NCBI GenBank assembly: GCA_029204225.1
Contig: CM055095.1
Span: 57,043,898-57,107,897 of the forward strand
Reading direction: 5' to 3'
DNA from: Diphasiastrum complanatum
Lineage: Eukaryota > Streptophyta > Lycopodiopsida > Lycopodiales > Lycopodiaceae
DNA: 64,000 nucleotides
Under the pieces are notes generated by a model that saw only the letters and a program-made list of their open reading frames with translations, had not been told where the DNA came from and ran no database searches. Shown here one piece after another: positions 13,357-25,503 of the stretch. The translations under genes and the position numbers were made by a program. Each line of letters starts with the position of its first letter. Position 1 is the stretch's first letter.

Positions 13357-16300
13357 ATGCCATCGGGGCCAAGGAAACGCAAAGCTGCTCGCAGGAAAAC
13401 CGAAGCAGCTAAAGGCCAGGAGCAGCAGCAACCGCATGGTGATTATTCTCTCATCATTTCGGGTTAATGGCCTTTTCTTGTGGACTCCACACTTCATTTC
13501 AAGAATTCCATTTTCCTCGTTGTCGAATCTGCTTTGCGCATGATAAGTTTTTCTGCCTCTTTTAAGTTTAAAGCTCGTTAATCCAGAGTCTGTTGGACGG
13601 ATTACCCTCAATTTTCTTTATCGTCTATTTCCAAGAACTTCGATTTTCGTTGGCAAGATCTTTAGGCTGGAGTTCATTGTTGCATGGTTCAATTTTACTT
13701 TCCGTCTTAGTTCTTCTTCATCCATTACTTAGTACATTTGTCTAACAACACCTATACTGCAGTACATTCCTTATTAGAAAACAGAGAAGCTCTCGCTGCA
13801 CCATAATATAAGTAATTTTACCAACATGTACTGTATTGAATGGGCCTTGATCCTTACTGCGATGTCTCAAGAAGAGTGCTGTGTTGCTCTTTGGAATATT
13901 AGGAGAATATACGTTAGGGAAAGACGTTTATGCTTACTGTGTTCTTTGTAGTTGAACTATGCATGTTATTAGTTTGACATTTACTTCGAAAAAATTCAAA
14001 AAGAGTCGTATTCTGGGCATGTGAAAAATGATCTTTTAGTCTACTTATAGTCAATGCGTTTCGTTTCAAACTATGCACGACTTTCTGCCCAGTACGGACC
14101 TGAAAATATAACGTACTTATAGACCTTTCGGGAAATTGTACAATGGGCTGATATCAATACAGGTGAACGTTGTTCTGAAGCTCTTTACTTACCGAGGTAA
14201 AGAAAAAGAAAAGCACAAGTATTTAAGTTTTATTAGGCTGAAAGTACTCAATAATTTTGTTGCAATCAAATCTTAGAGTAGAGACGATGCATTCAATTCT
14301 TAAGCAGCATTGAAGACAATATTTTTCTGTAAAAGCGATGCGCAAACGAGCAGTTGTTTGAGCCTTAGAGTGTATGATTGCAAAGTCTTATTTTTCTACA
14401 TTCTAGGACCTGTAGTTCGGTGGGGAAGTAAAGCTGTAATCTGTCTCTTTTAGTCCTTTTTCAATATATTGCTGGTGATAGTTAAAGATGTAGACCCTTC
14501 GTCCCTGTTTCCTGCATGTTTATGATATTTTACTTTATAGACGAAACAGGAACACCTGTTTTCGTGTAACAGTATAGTGAATGATCCGAACGTTGGTGAC
14601 AGACAAGGATACTGAAAGGGATGGATCCTTATGTGGATCTTTCGAAGAGCAAGATGATTATTTGTCAAGCCCAAGCCCGAGGCTGCAGGACAACAGTTGC
14701 AGAATTTCTTCTTCAGAAGAGAAAGATGAGATTCTCAACAACACAGAAGAGTGGGTAAGAGTTTCAAATGATGATGCTGGGCCATCTCAGCATAAAAATG
14801 AGAGACAAATAGCTGGTTCTGAAGATCCGGGGGTCATTTCTCCAAACACTTCAAGGCCATATGATAGATTGGTAGACTGGGAGACTATTTCCAATAGCTC
14901 ATTTGTTGATCATCAAGAAGACAATCAATGTGCAAACCCTAATGAAAGCAAGTCAAAGCTTTCAGCTGGGAGCACAGACCAACTAATATTGGATGCTTGT
15001 GCTTCAAAGCCTTTTGGTGATAGTTGCAGAGAAGTTCAGTGTGATTCACCCAACAACACAGAACTTGATTCCAAGGCCACCGAGGAAGGTTGCGTGGGGG
15101 TCAATGACTTTTCTAATGAAGTCCCAGAAACTGCATCCCCTGCTGAAGATAATTTTGATTCAGTTTACAAGTGCACTACAACTCCCAGCGTCAATGTAGA
15201 TGAAACAATGCTAAAACAGCTCATTGATATCAAGTTTGTGACAGAATATGTCTCCAAGCTGGACTCTGAAGACCTATGTAATAAGCATATTCTGGACAAT
15301 AACAAGGAGACAACGGCAGTGATTGTTTCAGATGAACACAGGAATGTAGATTCTCTTGTACCTGGGCTTATTACAACTGTTCCCAATGGGAAGTTTGCAG
15401 TCACACCATTAGGTAGAGAGAACAAAGAACAGGATATTTGCAGCAAACCTGAACTAGTGGACGATACAGGTGACAAAGAAGCTATTGCAGTAACTACAGA
15501 AGATGAAACTGACCCATCCAAGGTATGCATAATGGGTGTACAGGTAAGTTCCAGAGAAGACAAGGAGAGTTCTTCAATTAGCCCAGAGAGTGCTGATACC
15601 GTGGATGTGGAAGCATGGCCAGTCAGTGTGCATGATGATGCTTGGAAGAAGTCATTTGAGAAGGAGAGCATTCTTGAAGTTCTAGAAGACTTAGGAATGG
15701 ATGTAGAAAATTCTTTGATTGAGTCAAGGAGCACAGACTTACAGAATTTGAAGAAAGAAAGCCTAGCAAAGGTAGAAGTTTGCTCAGAAGTGATAACAAA
15801 TCAATCTGAAAGTTTGGAGGATGGGATTTTAGTGGCTGGGAAGGATACGTCTTTCGAAAAGACGTCATATTCAGATCCAGAGGATTTTACACAGAGCCTT
15901 TCAGTTGTAAGTGTTAGTGTTGAAGCCAATGGAGATAAAGAGGCTTACTCTCAACTTGTTGAAGCCAATGAAGATAAACAGACCCACTCTCAACCACTTG
16001 AGCAGTGTAAAGTTGCTAATCCTTCACCTTATGTTTCAGAACAGCTCAAAACAAGAAATCACCTAGGGGACGACAATTCAAATGACGCTCTTGGCATTCA
16101 AGACTCTCATAAAAATCAGGTCTGCTATCCCCTCCTTGTTAAATTATGGAAGTTCTCGATATTCACTTTGAGGAGGCTATGTGGCTATCTTGACTCCCAT
16201 CTTTGTTTAAAAGTTGCAGACGAGAAGTAAATGAAAAGTTGTAGTACCCGCAATCATATATGCAAATGGTTTCTGACTGGAAATAGTTTTGCTTTAAGTT

Positions 16301-16464
16301 CTGCCTATTTGTGTGGCTAGCAGCCAAAACTTTAGGGAACGTATTAGCAGCTGAAGCAATCAACTTTGATGCAGGTAGTGCCAGGAACAAGCAACCATAA
16401 AAAGCTTGCAACATGGAAAGATTGCTGTGGCGTTTTTGATTGGCTCTTTAGTGGGTCTCACTGA
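13357..16464 (+). CDS. Three-exon plant gene: basic N-terminus, acidic middle, W-x2-CCG-x-F tail
   Basis: I assemble exons 13357-13438, 14603-16119 and 16375-16464 (stop TGA 16462-16464), giving 562 aa. Exon 1 reads MPSGPRKRKAARRK and ends in phase 1 before GTGATT. The exon 2 acceptor is gttggtgacag at 14602 and restores the frame as D-K-D-T-E-R-D. Exon 2 ends CAG before GTCTGC in phase 0, and exon 3 follows tttgatgcag and ends WKDCCGVFDWLFSGSH. The middle is long, acidic, Ser/Glu-rich and probably disordered, with no transmembrane segment in the spliced form. From memory, a plant-specific family of unknown function starts MPSG-x-KRKA and ends in a W-x2-CCG-x-F motif; the agreement at both ends and all junction phases supports the model. 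An unspliced reading from 14581 to 16230 is the main alternative. Role unknown. Confidence 0.7.
13439..14602 (+). other. Predicted intron 1 of the three-exon gene
   Basis: Starts GTGATT after a phase-1 break and ends GACAG, 1,164 bp. A competing acceptor (gtgtaacag, ending 14572) would place an in-frame TGA directly before the ATG at 14581, so it would fit only if translation began at 14581 with this intron in the 5' leader. Confidence 0.55.
16120..16374 (+). other. Predicted intron 2 of the three-exon gene
   Basis: Starts GTCTGC, ends TTTGATGCAG, 255 bp. Removing it replaces a hydrophobic run-on and an early stop at 16228 with the conserved-looking CCG tail, keeping phase 0. Confidence 0.65.
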
Positions 16465-17491
16465 AGAGTGTCTCTCACTGAGAGTTTTTCTCTCAGGGAG
16501 TTGCCTCATATATTGATGCTTTTCAACAACAGCACTTACCGAAGAGGTGCTATTATAGTGCTTATATTACTTCAGGCATTGATCCCATGCCTACGATTAT
16601 TTAGCATACATGAGCATTTATAGAATTTCACCATTCTATTATAAACATAGCGATAATATCCTGCAAGCTGAATAGAGTAATGCAACAGCTTAGTACTTGT
16701 AGAAAGTCATATTTGTAAGGCTCTCGGTCAAATATAGTTGCTCATGTAGCGTTTTCGATGAAGAGTTTTTCCAGAGTTAAATAGGCTATTCATATATAAT
16801 TTGCAGCTCTTCATGTTCTAAATTTGAAACCTGCATACTTGCTTGTTGCAAGTAAAACTTATTAAGATGTCGAATTATGGTAATCTACTCAAAAGGTGGC
16901 ACTTTTTACTTCAACTGGCAAACTCCAATAACAGCTAAGATTGTCTCACCTAGAGAAACCATTGTAATCTATTTGACTTACAGATTTCATTTTAAATCTT
17001 TTCATGAGAAGGAATCTTCTTGGCTATATTGGCTAAGAGTGGTTGCCAGGCTTAAGACTTAGCCAAAAATGTCAGAAGGCATGTTTTGAGAATCACATGT
17101 TGTATGCTATATGTCACATCCTTTGTTAACTCTGGCTAGCTGTACTGAGCCGTGATGTATACTCCGCATGTGGTTATTACTTGCATAGGACTGATGTCAG
17201 TAACTATTGCTAGGGCTGGGTACCTGCTATTTGATATTTGTCATTAACGTGCTATGGGGCCTCTTTCCTATAGTGAGTGAGCCAAGGTGTCACAGGACAT
17301 TGAATGATGTGGCCAGTGGAGGGCATGCATAGGAGAGTATGTCGGCCCTTGCTTTTGGAGATTTTGCTTGGCGTGGAGCTCTTTGTCTTGCTGATTGCCA
17401 AATCCATAGGTTGGGGGAGGATCCGTATGATCCTGTTAGATGGGTCGATTTGTTCTACTAGCTACTTAGCTTTATCCTGGAGGTTGTATTA
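16465..17491 (+). other. 3' flank of the gene, then probable LTR remnant
   Basis: The first few hundred bases presumably contain the 3' untranslated region; no clear polyadenylation site can be fixed. The part just before the primer-site-like sequence at 17493 should be LTR by position, but I could not find its start. Confidence 0.35.
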
Positions 17492-17492
17492 T

Positions 17493-17504
17493 TGGTATCA
17501 GAGC
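17493..17504 (+). other. tRNA-Met primer-binding site of a lost LTR element
   Basis: TGGTATCAGAGC, a perfect match to the plant retrotransposon primer site seen elsewhere here (21574, 62523). No gag follows, so this is an isolated remnant. Confidence 0.65.
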
Positions 17505-19339
17505 TGCAGCTGGATTGGAAGCATAACAGGAAAGCTACTCAGTGATTCGGCAAGAGCTTGGAGCATCTGGGATCTTGGAAGAGGTTATTTGTGCTGAGGG
17601 AGGCATTTTCACCCCTTTCAGCCCTTGTGTGTATAAGTATAGCAACATACAAGGTGTGTATTTGGTGCTAAAGTTCTTAACGGCTACTTAGAACTTTGCT
17701 TGCTTTAAGCAGTTTTTAGGGATGTAAGAAGCCAGTTTGAGGCAGAAATCTGCAGCTAGGCTAATTCCTTGTAGGAAATCGCTGGCTGTTCAGCTGATTT
17801 TTGGCGATTTCTGGGAGGGCAATCCTTGAAAATCCTTTTCTGGACAGTGATAGGGGGTCATTTTCCTTCGAGAAATCGTTGGCTGTCCTGCTAGTTCTTA
17901 ACATTTTTCAGGACAAAACCTAGGTTAGATCCTGGATTTTTGAAGCAACAGGGATTCGGCAGGTTCCTTTAACAAGAGCGTTGGCCATACAAAGATTTCT
18001 ACTAATTCTTCTGCAGAAATCATATGAAATTTTAGGTTTTGGGCAACGATTGGTGGGCGGCTGGATTTCTGTAGCAAAATAGCTAAGCAGGAGCATAAAT
18101 CTTAGTGATTTTCACCAAGAATCATGGGCAGATTAATGCTTCTGGACACTAGGGCTTTTGACAAGATTTTGTATGTTGGAATTACTATCTTTGTTTGGGT
18201 ATTTTTGTTTGTCTATTTTAAGCTGGGAACAGGGTTTTGAAAATTGATTTTGCTGTTTGTAGAAAGATTGCTGTCCTGAGAGCAAGTTAGCAATGATTTT
18301 TGTGTCATATTTTAGTATGACAAAGCATAGATTATAAGTAGACAAAACATAAGTCATAAGTAGACCTAAGCTCCATTTGAGCTTACAGTATATAGAAACA
18401 ACATCAATCTATGGATTGGATAGACAGTCCAAAACGCTAATCTTTGGAAGTTTTTGTTATTTATGCATAGCTGTGATATTAAGCAAAAACCAATGCTGTT
18501 TGTTAAAGATTCATGCTGTCTGAACTAAAAACCATAAACCGATTGTATCCTTGTTATGTTGAAACTCCAGAGCTCTCTGAATTAAGAGCCTTAGCTGGTT
18601 GAGCATAAAGTCAAGTAAAATTTGTGTTGATATTCATCGCTATACATTCTACCAATCCTATTGTCCATTTTTTAAGTATGGAATAGATTCAAAGGAATAA
18701 ACATTTGTTGTTTTTCCATTATCCCTGGAAAGTGTAATAGTAACTTTGTAAATGGTACAATTCGAGTGATTTGTAAGTTGTGCATGCTGTTGGCATCAGA
18801 TATACAAACTTTGTTGAATTGCAAACCACAAGTGTTTTAAATCAAACTTGGGGTTTTAGGAACTAAAGTCTCTTATTGCGGAAGAGGAGTTTAAATACAA
18901 TTGTGGAGGTGTTTTTTTCATGCTATTATACTTGGTTATTGTAGTAGGAGCCATCAGAAAACCTAATATAAGATGTATATTTTTGGGAATAACGCCTTAA
19001 CTAATTGTAGATATGTCAAGTTTTTAAAAGTGGATTCAACCTACATGTGCATATTTTTTTAAGAGTTCAATGGTCTCAATTACTATAGATAAGTGATTGC
19101 ATATTTTAACCCTGTTAGGTTATCATGGCAGAAAACAATAGTGTCATGGGTGAGGTTGCAGAGAAATCTGTATTCCTAAAAGTCCGCACAAGTCCACGAG
19201 GCCATTTTTGATTGATATTATACAATCATTTGTTACAACAAATTGGACAACTACAATAATTGTAAGATCAATTGCAATCTTTTCCTTTAAACCACTTGTT
19301 ATCATCCTAGATGCTTAGGGGAGATCATAAACATAGGAA
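17505..19339. other. Probable decayed leader and spacer, no gene seen
   Basis: A roughly 95-bp diverged direct repeat lies at about 17775 and 17868 (both contain gaaatcg-tggctgt). Otherwise AT-rich with no family motif. Confidence 0.35.
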
Positions 19340-20515
19340 TCTTGAAGTCGTGGAAAATTGGATTTAGCAATGGACAAGCTATTTTATTCTGCAAAATGCA
19401 TCTCTCTTGTCTTTTTTTCCTCGAGGGAAAGGCTTTCTCTTGGTGGAGGGACTCGAGTCCCAAATCCATGACAAGAGTTGGTCTCAAGGAGCAATTGTTG
19501 TTAAGTCTTAGTAGTCATGGATGATTCGGAGATGTAAAAGTGTTTCATGCATTGTCACATGTGTATTTATATATCCAAGATTTACGTACTTCTCAATGAA
19601 GGCACCTCTTTTTGTTTGAAAAAAATATTGAAGTGAGAATTCATTCAAGGATTGCACTTTGATCATTAAAATGAATGTATTTTGATTTCTTTGGAGGATA
19701 CCATTTGTGTGTCATGTGCTTATGACAGTACGGTGGTGGTGGCCTCTCGTAAACAAAGTCAAAGTCAAATTCATTTTAACCCTAAGACAAAAAAGAATAA
19801 ATGTAAGAACAAGCATGAATTCTTCGTGAGCTTGAAGAAGCCACCTATAAAAAGCCCAAAACTAAAAATTCTAATAACAAATTTAAAGCTTGGGTCAAAG
19901 CGAGTTAGGAGAACTTGTGCTTTGTTTGCAACAAGATTGGGCATATTATCAAGAATGTCCTTGTATGAAGAAACAAACCATCATTGAGTGTGGTTGCTAT
20001 TGATTTATTTGTAGCGTAAATTTGGCAAACTTGAAATTAATGTGGTTGAAGGGTGTGAACGTGAATGTAAGTTTAGTATGTTGTATTTCAAGCTTAATGA
20101 TTTGTTGCGTTTTAAGGGTAACATCTTAGGAAAAGACGTTAACGTAGTGTTAGATTTTGGAAGCTCTCACAATTTCATCAACTCTCATCTTGTGCAAAAA
20201 TTCAAAGTGCTTCAAAGGTTAGTGACCATAGGTAGCCTGAAATTTGGGGTGTTAAAGTAATGGATTTGGAGCTTGAACTACTAGAACATTCTGAGTAGGT
20301 TGATTGTGCACATTATGAGCTTAAATCAAATTAACATTGTTTTAGGCTATAAAAGGTTCTTCATAAATTCAAATTGATTATCCATTGATTTTAAGAACCA
20401 CATAGTAAAGTTTGTTGATAGTGATAATAACAATGTTTCTATGTTTGAAGAAATCGATCTAGTTCCTTTCTCAATTGTCTCATTGGCAAAAATAATGGAT
20501 TTCGAATATGAGTAA
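19340..20515 (+). pseudogene. Decayed Ty3/gypsy gag-protease (Gypsy-3)
   Basis: A gag-like piece (FLEGKAFSWWRDSS near 19408) resembles the W-W-R region of gypsy gag. A CCHC-knuckle remnant (cttgtgctttgtttgcaac, then attgggcatattatcaag, 19914-19955) is frameshifted. The retropepsin reads VNVVLDFGSSHNFINSHLV at about 20133-20190; the usual D-S/T-G active-site triad is D-F-G here. A linker follows with IVLGYKRFF near 20336 and FKNHIVKFVDSD near 20393. Several stops; no RT follows before 20515. Confidence 0.65.
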
Positions 20516-20790
20516 TTCATCTAGTTTTAAAATCTCAATTGCATAATGATATTATTGTCAATACCGATAATGTAGATATGTTCCATAGTAGTGATATTAT
20601 TGCGCTAATGTGGATATGATCCATAGTAGTGATATTGAAAATTCACAAGAACAACAATAAATGCAAGATTTGAGAACATAAAATTAAGATGGTTTTTTGC
20701 ACGAGCTACCTAATGTTAGAAATCAATGATAAATTTCATTGTTGCTGTTTACGATATATTTTATTGTTGACAACTGTTACCAACTGTTAG
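20516..20790. other. Spacer with a 38-bp tandem duplication
   Basis: The segment aatgtagatatgttccatag (20569) recurs as aatgtggatatgatccatag (20607), a period of 38 bp. Nothing else recognised. Confidence 0.5.
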
Positions 20791-21573
20791 TGTTAAAATT
20801 GAAAAACAATCCATATTGATTTCTTGGCTTGCTACAAATGTTGTACCATGCAAGTATGTAGCTCATTAATGCCAAATGCCAAGTTTGGCCTACATAGAAC
20901 TCGAGCTACATGGTTATGTATTATCTAGTTTGATAAATGCAACTTGCATATAGTTTGTAGACATAGAATTAGCATGATTATGCTTGTAGAAACTCGTGGC
21001 AACTCACATGCATTAATTGTAAGTGATCCATAGTGACATGCAAGGCATGCACAAAGTTTAATGGACACATGCATGATGATTTGGACATTTCTAGTTAGAA
21101 CTAGTACACTTGTAAAAAGTTGGTAGAATTTCATGCATGACAAGTGACAAATGTCACATAGACTCTAGATGTCATTTTGGAATGGATAGATATGGTTCTA
21201 TCTCGAGTGACCTCAATCTCCATAAATATGTGTAGCTCTCCACACAATGAATGATGAAGAACCAAAGTTTTGTAGCTATCTCATGCCATTTTGGATCTAA
21301 ACAAATATTGCTTGTTATCTCTCTAGCTCTCTCTCTCTAACTCGTGTTGAGGCTAATGCTCATACACTGAAATCTTGTATTTTTATTCATTCTTTGATTC
21401 ATTGCTATTATATTCTGTTGATTAGCATGCTAGATTGTGGATTAGCCATTTCTTCTGAACTAGATTTTGTTGATCAATCTAGAATCAGGTTATAGTGCCA
21501 ATCACAAAGCTTAATTAAGATCAGTCACTCTTGTGGACATTCCCCACACGTGTGAATTCTGAAAATTTTGTCA
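20791..21573 (+). repeat. Copia-3 5' LTR
   Basis: The proposed start TGTTAAAATTG (20791) and end AAATTTTGTCA (21573) form the short inverted ends expected of an LTR, and the end abuts the primer site. It carries CACACGTGTG at 21545-21554. The start is less certain than the end. Confidence 0.65.
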
Positions 21574-21585
21574 TGGTATCAGAGC
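21574..21585 (+). other. Copia-3 primer-binding site
   Basis: TGGTATCAGAGC directly after the LTR end, complementary to initiator tRNA-Met. Confidence 0.85.
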
Positions 21586-22341
21586 CACATTAAGCTTTGC
21601 ATGCTAACAACTATGATTGTATAAGAACTGAGAGCTAAATCAAGCAAAAAAGCAGTTTTGCACTTTTTCTAACCTTTCTTAGAAGTGTATTTGGATTAAA
21701 TCGGACTTGAACTGAATTTTTAGACCTGAATTGAGGTAGTACGGAATTATGGAATTCCGCACATGTGAAAATCAGAGCTTTTCAGTCCCTTTGTTCTCCT
21801 TACTTATAGATCCAAAGATAGCAGTGTTATAGCTTGATGGAAAGCATTTGATCTATACTTTCCATAGAAATTGAAATCAAATCAATCTGATATGTCTAGC
21901 AAGAGTTATAAGCTCTTAAAAAGGATAGGGATAGGTCCATAATCCGAGTGACAACATTTTGATTTGATTCAATTATACTTTGTTCAGAATCCATTGTTTT
22001 GAGCATCCAACACAAGAAACTGTAGATCAAGACTGAGTTTGAAGTATTTGAACACCCTTTGAGCCTTCTGAGTGTCAATAGTGTTTTCTTTTGAAGCATT
22101 TCACACGTGCCAAAAGTAGAATTCAAACCAGCCAAAGTGTCTCAAACCACTTTTTGTGTCTGATCTAGAAAACTTGTCTTGTGGAATATTTGAGATTCAT
22201 CTCAAATATAGTTGCAAGTGTTTCACATAGGAAGGTAGTTCAACCTTGAAAATACCTATAATGAAGAGAGCAACAACTCTAAGTCTGATAGGAACAAGCT
22301 CAAACATATCTCAATCCAATAGCTAAGAAGTCTTCATTATA

Positions 22342-23940
22342 ATGGCATCTCAAGGAGGATATCTTCTAGTGCTTGGTGTTGAGGAGGAGCCTCAAGCACA
22401 GGTTGAAATTCCTAAATATAAGAAGAGAGCTAGAATGGCTCTACATTTCATTAAGATGAATGTATCTAATAAAATTTTGAGAGAGATAGGATCTTGCACT
22501 ATAGCCAAAGAAGCTTGGGATGCACTAAAGACCATCTATAAAGCAAAGAATACTTCTAGAATACTCACTTTTAGGAGTCAGATTTTCCAAAGTTTCCAAA
22601 GAAGTGAAGAGAGTGCATCTAACTATGTTCTGAGAATTAAAGATTTACATAGAGAATTTTTCTGTGTTGGTGTTACCATTAACCAAGTTGAGCTAGTTCA
22701 AGTCATACTGAATGGCTTGAGAGATGACTATGATAATCTTGTTCAGTCTTTTGCTATTAAGGAGGAGTTACCTAATCTAGAAACTTTCCAAGGAATTCTT
22801 ATTTCTGAAGAATCTAGACAAAGCTATAAACTCTCCAGGATGAACAAACTTGAACATGGTGGAAGCAACAAAGCCCTCTTTGTCAAAGGCAAACGGAAAG
22901 GAAGGAGTAAGAACCAATTCTCTCAAGCATACAACAAAGACAAAGCCAAAGATCAAGATCAAAATGGTGAAGAGGATGAAACATCTCATCCCTCTAACTC
23001 AAAAACTAAGAAGAAGAAAGTGAAGTGCTTCTTCTATGGCAAAAAGGGGCACTATGCCTCTAATTGCTTTAAGAAGAAAAACCAACTCAAGCAAGCTAAT
23101 CTCTCCAAAGAGATTGAAGAAGATTCTGTTGCAAGTGATGGAGAAGGATCACTTATGGTGTCCAGTTTTTCTTCATCACCTTTCAAGAAAGATGGAGCTT
23201 GGTACATAGACAGTGGAGCCTCTTCACATATGTGCTGTTCAAAGGAGTCATTTGACTCAATCTTACCTTTCAAAGGACTCAAGAGATCTATTTACACAGC
23301 TAATGATCATGAGTGTCCAATAGAAGGAATTGGCAACATTCCATTGAAACTTGCTTCTTCAAAAGTTCTTGCACTTTCTAATGTTCTTTTCATTCCAAAA
23401 CTTACAAAGAACTTAATTAGTGTGGGAAAGTTGCTTGATAATGGTTGTGAAGTAAAGTTCAACTCCAATACTTGTTTTATCAAGAGAAAAGATGATATCC
23501 TTGCTGATGGAACTAGATGTGGTGGAATTTTTAAGTTGAATTCTTATGAGAATGCAAACCTTTGTGAAGTTGCTTTGTTATCTAAGGAGGAGCTGTGGCA
23601 TAGAACGTTGGGACATCCTAACTTTACATCTATGGCTTCTATGGTTAAGAAGGAGAAGGCTATTGGTCTTCCAAAATCTCTTTCTAAAGATTTTGGGCCT
23701 TGTGAGGCTTGTGCCATTGCAAAGTCACACAGAAAGCCATATCAAAAGTCTTTTATAAAGACTACTTATCCATTGGAACTCATACATTCAGATGTACATT
23801 TTTCCTCTTCTAAAAGTATTGGTGGTGCAACATGTTTTGTCACCTTTATTGATGACTTTACTAGATACACTTGGTTGAATCTACTTTCTTCAAAGGCTAT
23901 GGTTTTTGATCACTTCCTTATCTTCATCCTTGCTCTTTAG
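22342..23940 (+). pseudogene. copia gag-protease-integrase, 3'-truncated (Copia-3)
   Basis: Begins MASQGGYLLVLG. Compared with the Copia-2 gag at 52121, about 35 residues are missing after YLL, so the N-terminus is internally deleted. The gag core follows (EIPKYKKRARMALHFIKMNV, residues 23-42). The zinc knuckle reads CFFYGKKGHYASNC, with the second cysteine replaced by tyrosine. Protease is WYIDSGASSHMC at about residue 288, GAG-pre-integrase LWHRTLGHPNF at about residue 418, and the integrase core starts HSDVHFSSSK, then FIDDFTRYTW. The last dozen codons are antisense Copia-1d sequence, so the product would be chimeric and truncated before the catalytic Glu. Confidence 0.85.
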
Positions 23941-24923
23941 TAGATAGATCCAACAAAATCTACTAAAATCATCAATGAAAGTTACATACATCTTAGTTCC
24001 GCTATTGCTAATTGTAGTAATTTCATGAATATCTGAATGTACAATTTGAAAAGGCTTTATAGATCTAGATGTAGATCTAGCATAAGGTAGTGTATGTGAC
24101 TTTGAGAAAGCAAAAGACTCACAAACATGATTGATGCTACTTAAGGATTTTGGAAGACCAATCAGAACTTGCTTCCTAGCCATTACCTCCAATGACTTGA
24201 AGTTGAGGTGCCCCATCCTTTTATGCCAAACCTCTAATAGGTATTTGCACTTTTCACAAATCCAACTTGGTTAGAAATAACACAAGCATCTAGTTTGAAC
24301 AACTTCCCTTGTCTTTTACCTTTTGCAATCAAGATATCCTTCCTTTTGATCATGCAAGCATCTCCATCAAACTCAACTTTGAAACCTTTACTTAACAATT
24401 GACTCACACTAAGTAAATTCTTGGTAATGGAAGGTATGAACAAAACATCCTTCAAATGAACATTCCTATTTATAGAGAGAGAAATAGGAATTGTGCCAAT
24501 CCCTTTGATTACACACTCACCATCATTGGCCGTGTAGATCACCCTCTTGTCATCTCGATATGCCAACAAAGAAGTGAAGTACTCTTTGTGAAAAATCATG
24601 AGTGAACTTGCTCCACTATCAATCCACCATGCATCTAGATCTCCATCATTAGAAAGCGTACCTGAAGACATCACAAAAGCATCATCATTGGCATCTTGAA
24701 CATCCAAACCCTTGATCTCTCTTCTTCTTGTGGTACTGACTTGCAAAGTGTCCTTTGATGCCACAATAGAAGCACTTGAGCTTTGAACTATCTTTCCTTT
24801 TGCCATTTGAAGAAGCCTCTCCTTGATCTTGCCCTTTAGACCACTTACTTTTGCTTTTGCCCTTAGATTTGCCCTTGATGAACATAGCCTCCCCTCCAAC
24901 TTAAGATGTTGATGAAGATCCAC
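23906..24923 (-). pseudogene. copia zinc knuckle-protease-integrase part (Copia-1d)
   Basis: The knuckle is CFYCGIKGHFASQYHKKK (about 24782-24729), with the final cysteine of CCHC replaced by tyrosine. The protease reads AWWIDSGASS near 24632, and the following L-M where Copia-1a has H-M is a further change. The GAG-pre-integrase is frameshifted near 24235 and resumes as MGHLNFKSLEVMARKQV from 24216. The integrase has HSDIHEITTISN and FIDDFSRFCWIYLL, then ends at KDEDKEVIK. The first catalytic Asp region is present, the remainder absent. Confidence 0.85.
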
Positions 24924-25503
24924 CTCTTATTTGAAGCCTATATTCTACATTGATCAAGATCTCTTGAAGATCAATCAAACTTGGCAAAGTCTTTTGAATG
25001 GCAAGACTTTGTACAATGTTAGCATGAGCATCCAACAATCCATTAAGAATAACTTGAACAAGCTTTTTTCTCTTAATGCTCTCATCAATGCAAGCTGACT
25101 CATCATTCAAAGCCTTCACTGTCAAAACAAAAATATTAGGACTTTTTTCATTCTTTTGCAAACATTGAAAGATTTGCCTTCTTAGAGTAAACACTCTAGA
25201 AGTAGACTTGGATTCATAAAGCTTCTTTAATAAATCCCAAGCATCCTTTGATGAAGTACTCTTACCAACTTCCTTTAGAAGTTCATTGGTAACATTCATC
25301 TTGATCATGTGTAGAGCTCTTTTGGCCCTCTTGTCAGACCTCATTTGTTCTTGTCGTGTTGCTGGCCTCTCTTCGAAACCTACAACAATACCCAAAACAT
25401 CATTCATCTCAAGAAGTGATTCCATCCTCACTTTCCACAATGAATAGTTGCTTGAGGTAAGCCTATCATTGCCTTCCAACATGTATCCACTTGATGTAGC
25501 CAT
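24901..25503 (-). pseudogene. copia gag (Copia-1d)
   Basis: Open from MATSSGYMLEGNDRL (start 25503) for 200 codons. It has the copia gag pattern NYSLWKVRMESLLE, KRAKRALHMIKMNV and LVQVILNGLLDAHAN. I chose the internal ATG rather than the upstream one at 25605 because the same start is used in Copia-1a and the sequence before it is leader. The frame ends in TGA after RGGSSSTS-like residues and the knuckle lies in another frame, so it is broken at the 3' end. Confidence 0.8.

Larger units (their letters stand above)
20791..23905 (+). mobile_element. Copia-3: 5' part of a Ty1/copia element
   Basis: 5' LTR, primer site, leader, and one uninterrupted gag-protease-integrase frame of 532 codons that ends where the sequence switches to the minus-strand Copia-1d near 23905. 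RT, RNase H and the 3' LTR are missing. Confidence 0.85.

Noticed and set aside
13261-13611. 116-codon minus-strand ORF over exon 1
   Set aside because: Overlaps the plus-strand exon with a better-supported start and splice site; no family signature.
15165-15734. 189-codon minus-strand ORF inside the three-exon gene
   Set aside because: Antisense shadow of the acidic, Ser-rich exon 2; no motif of its own.
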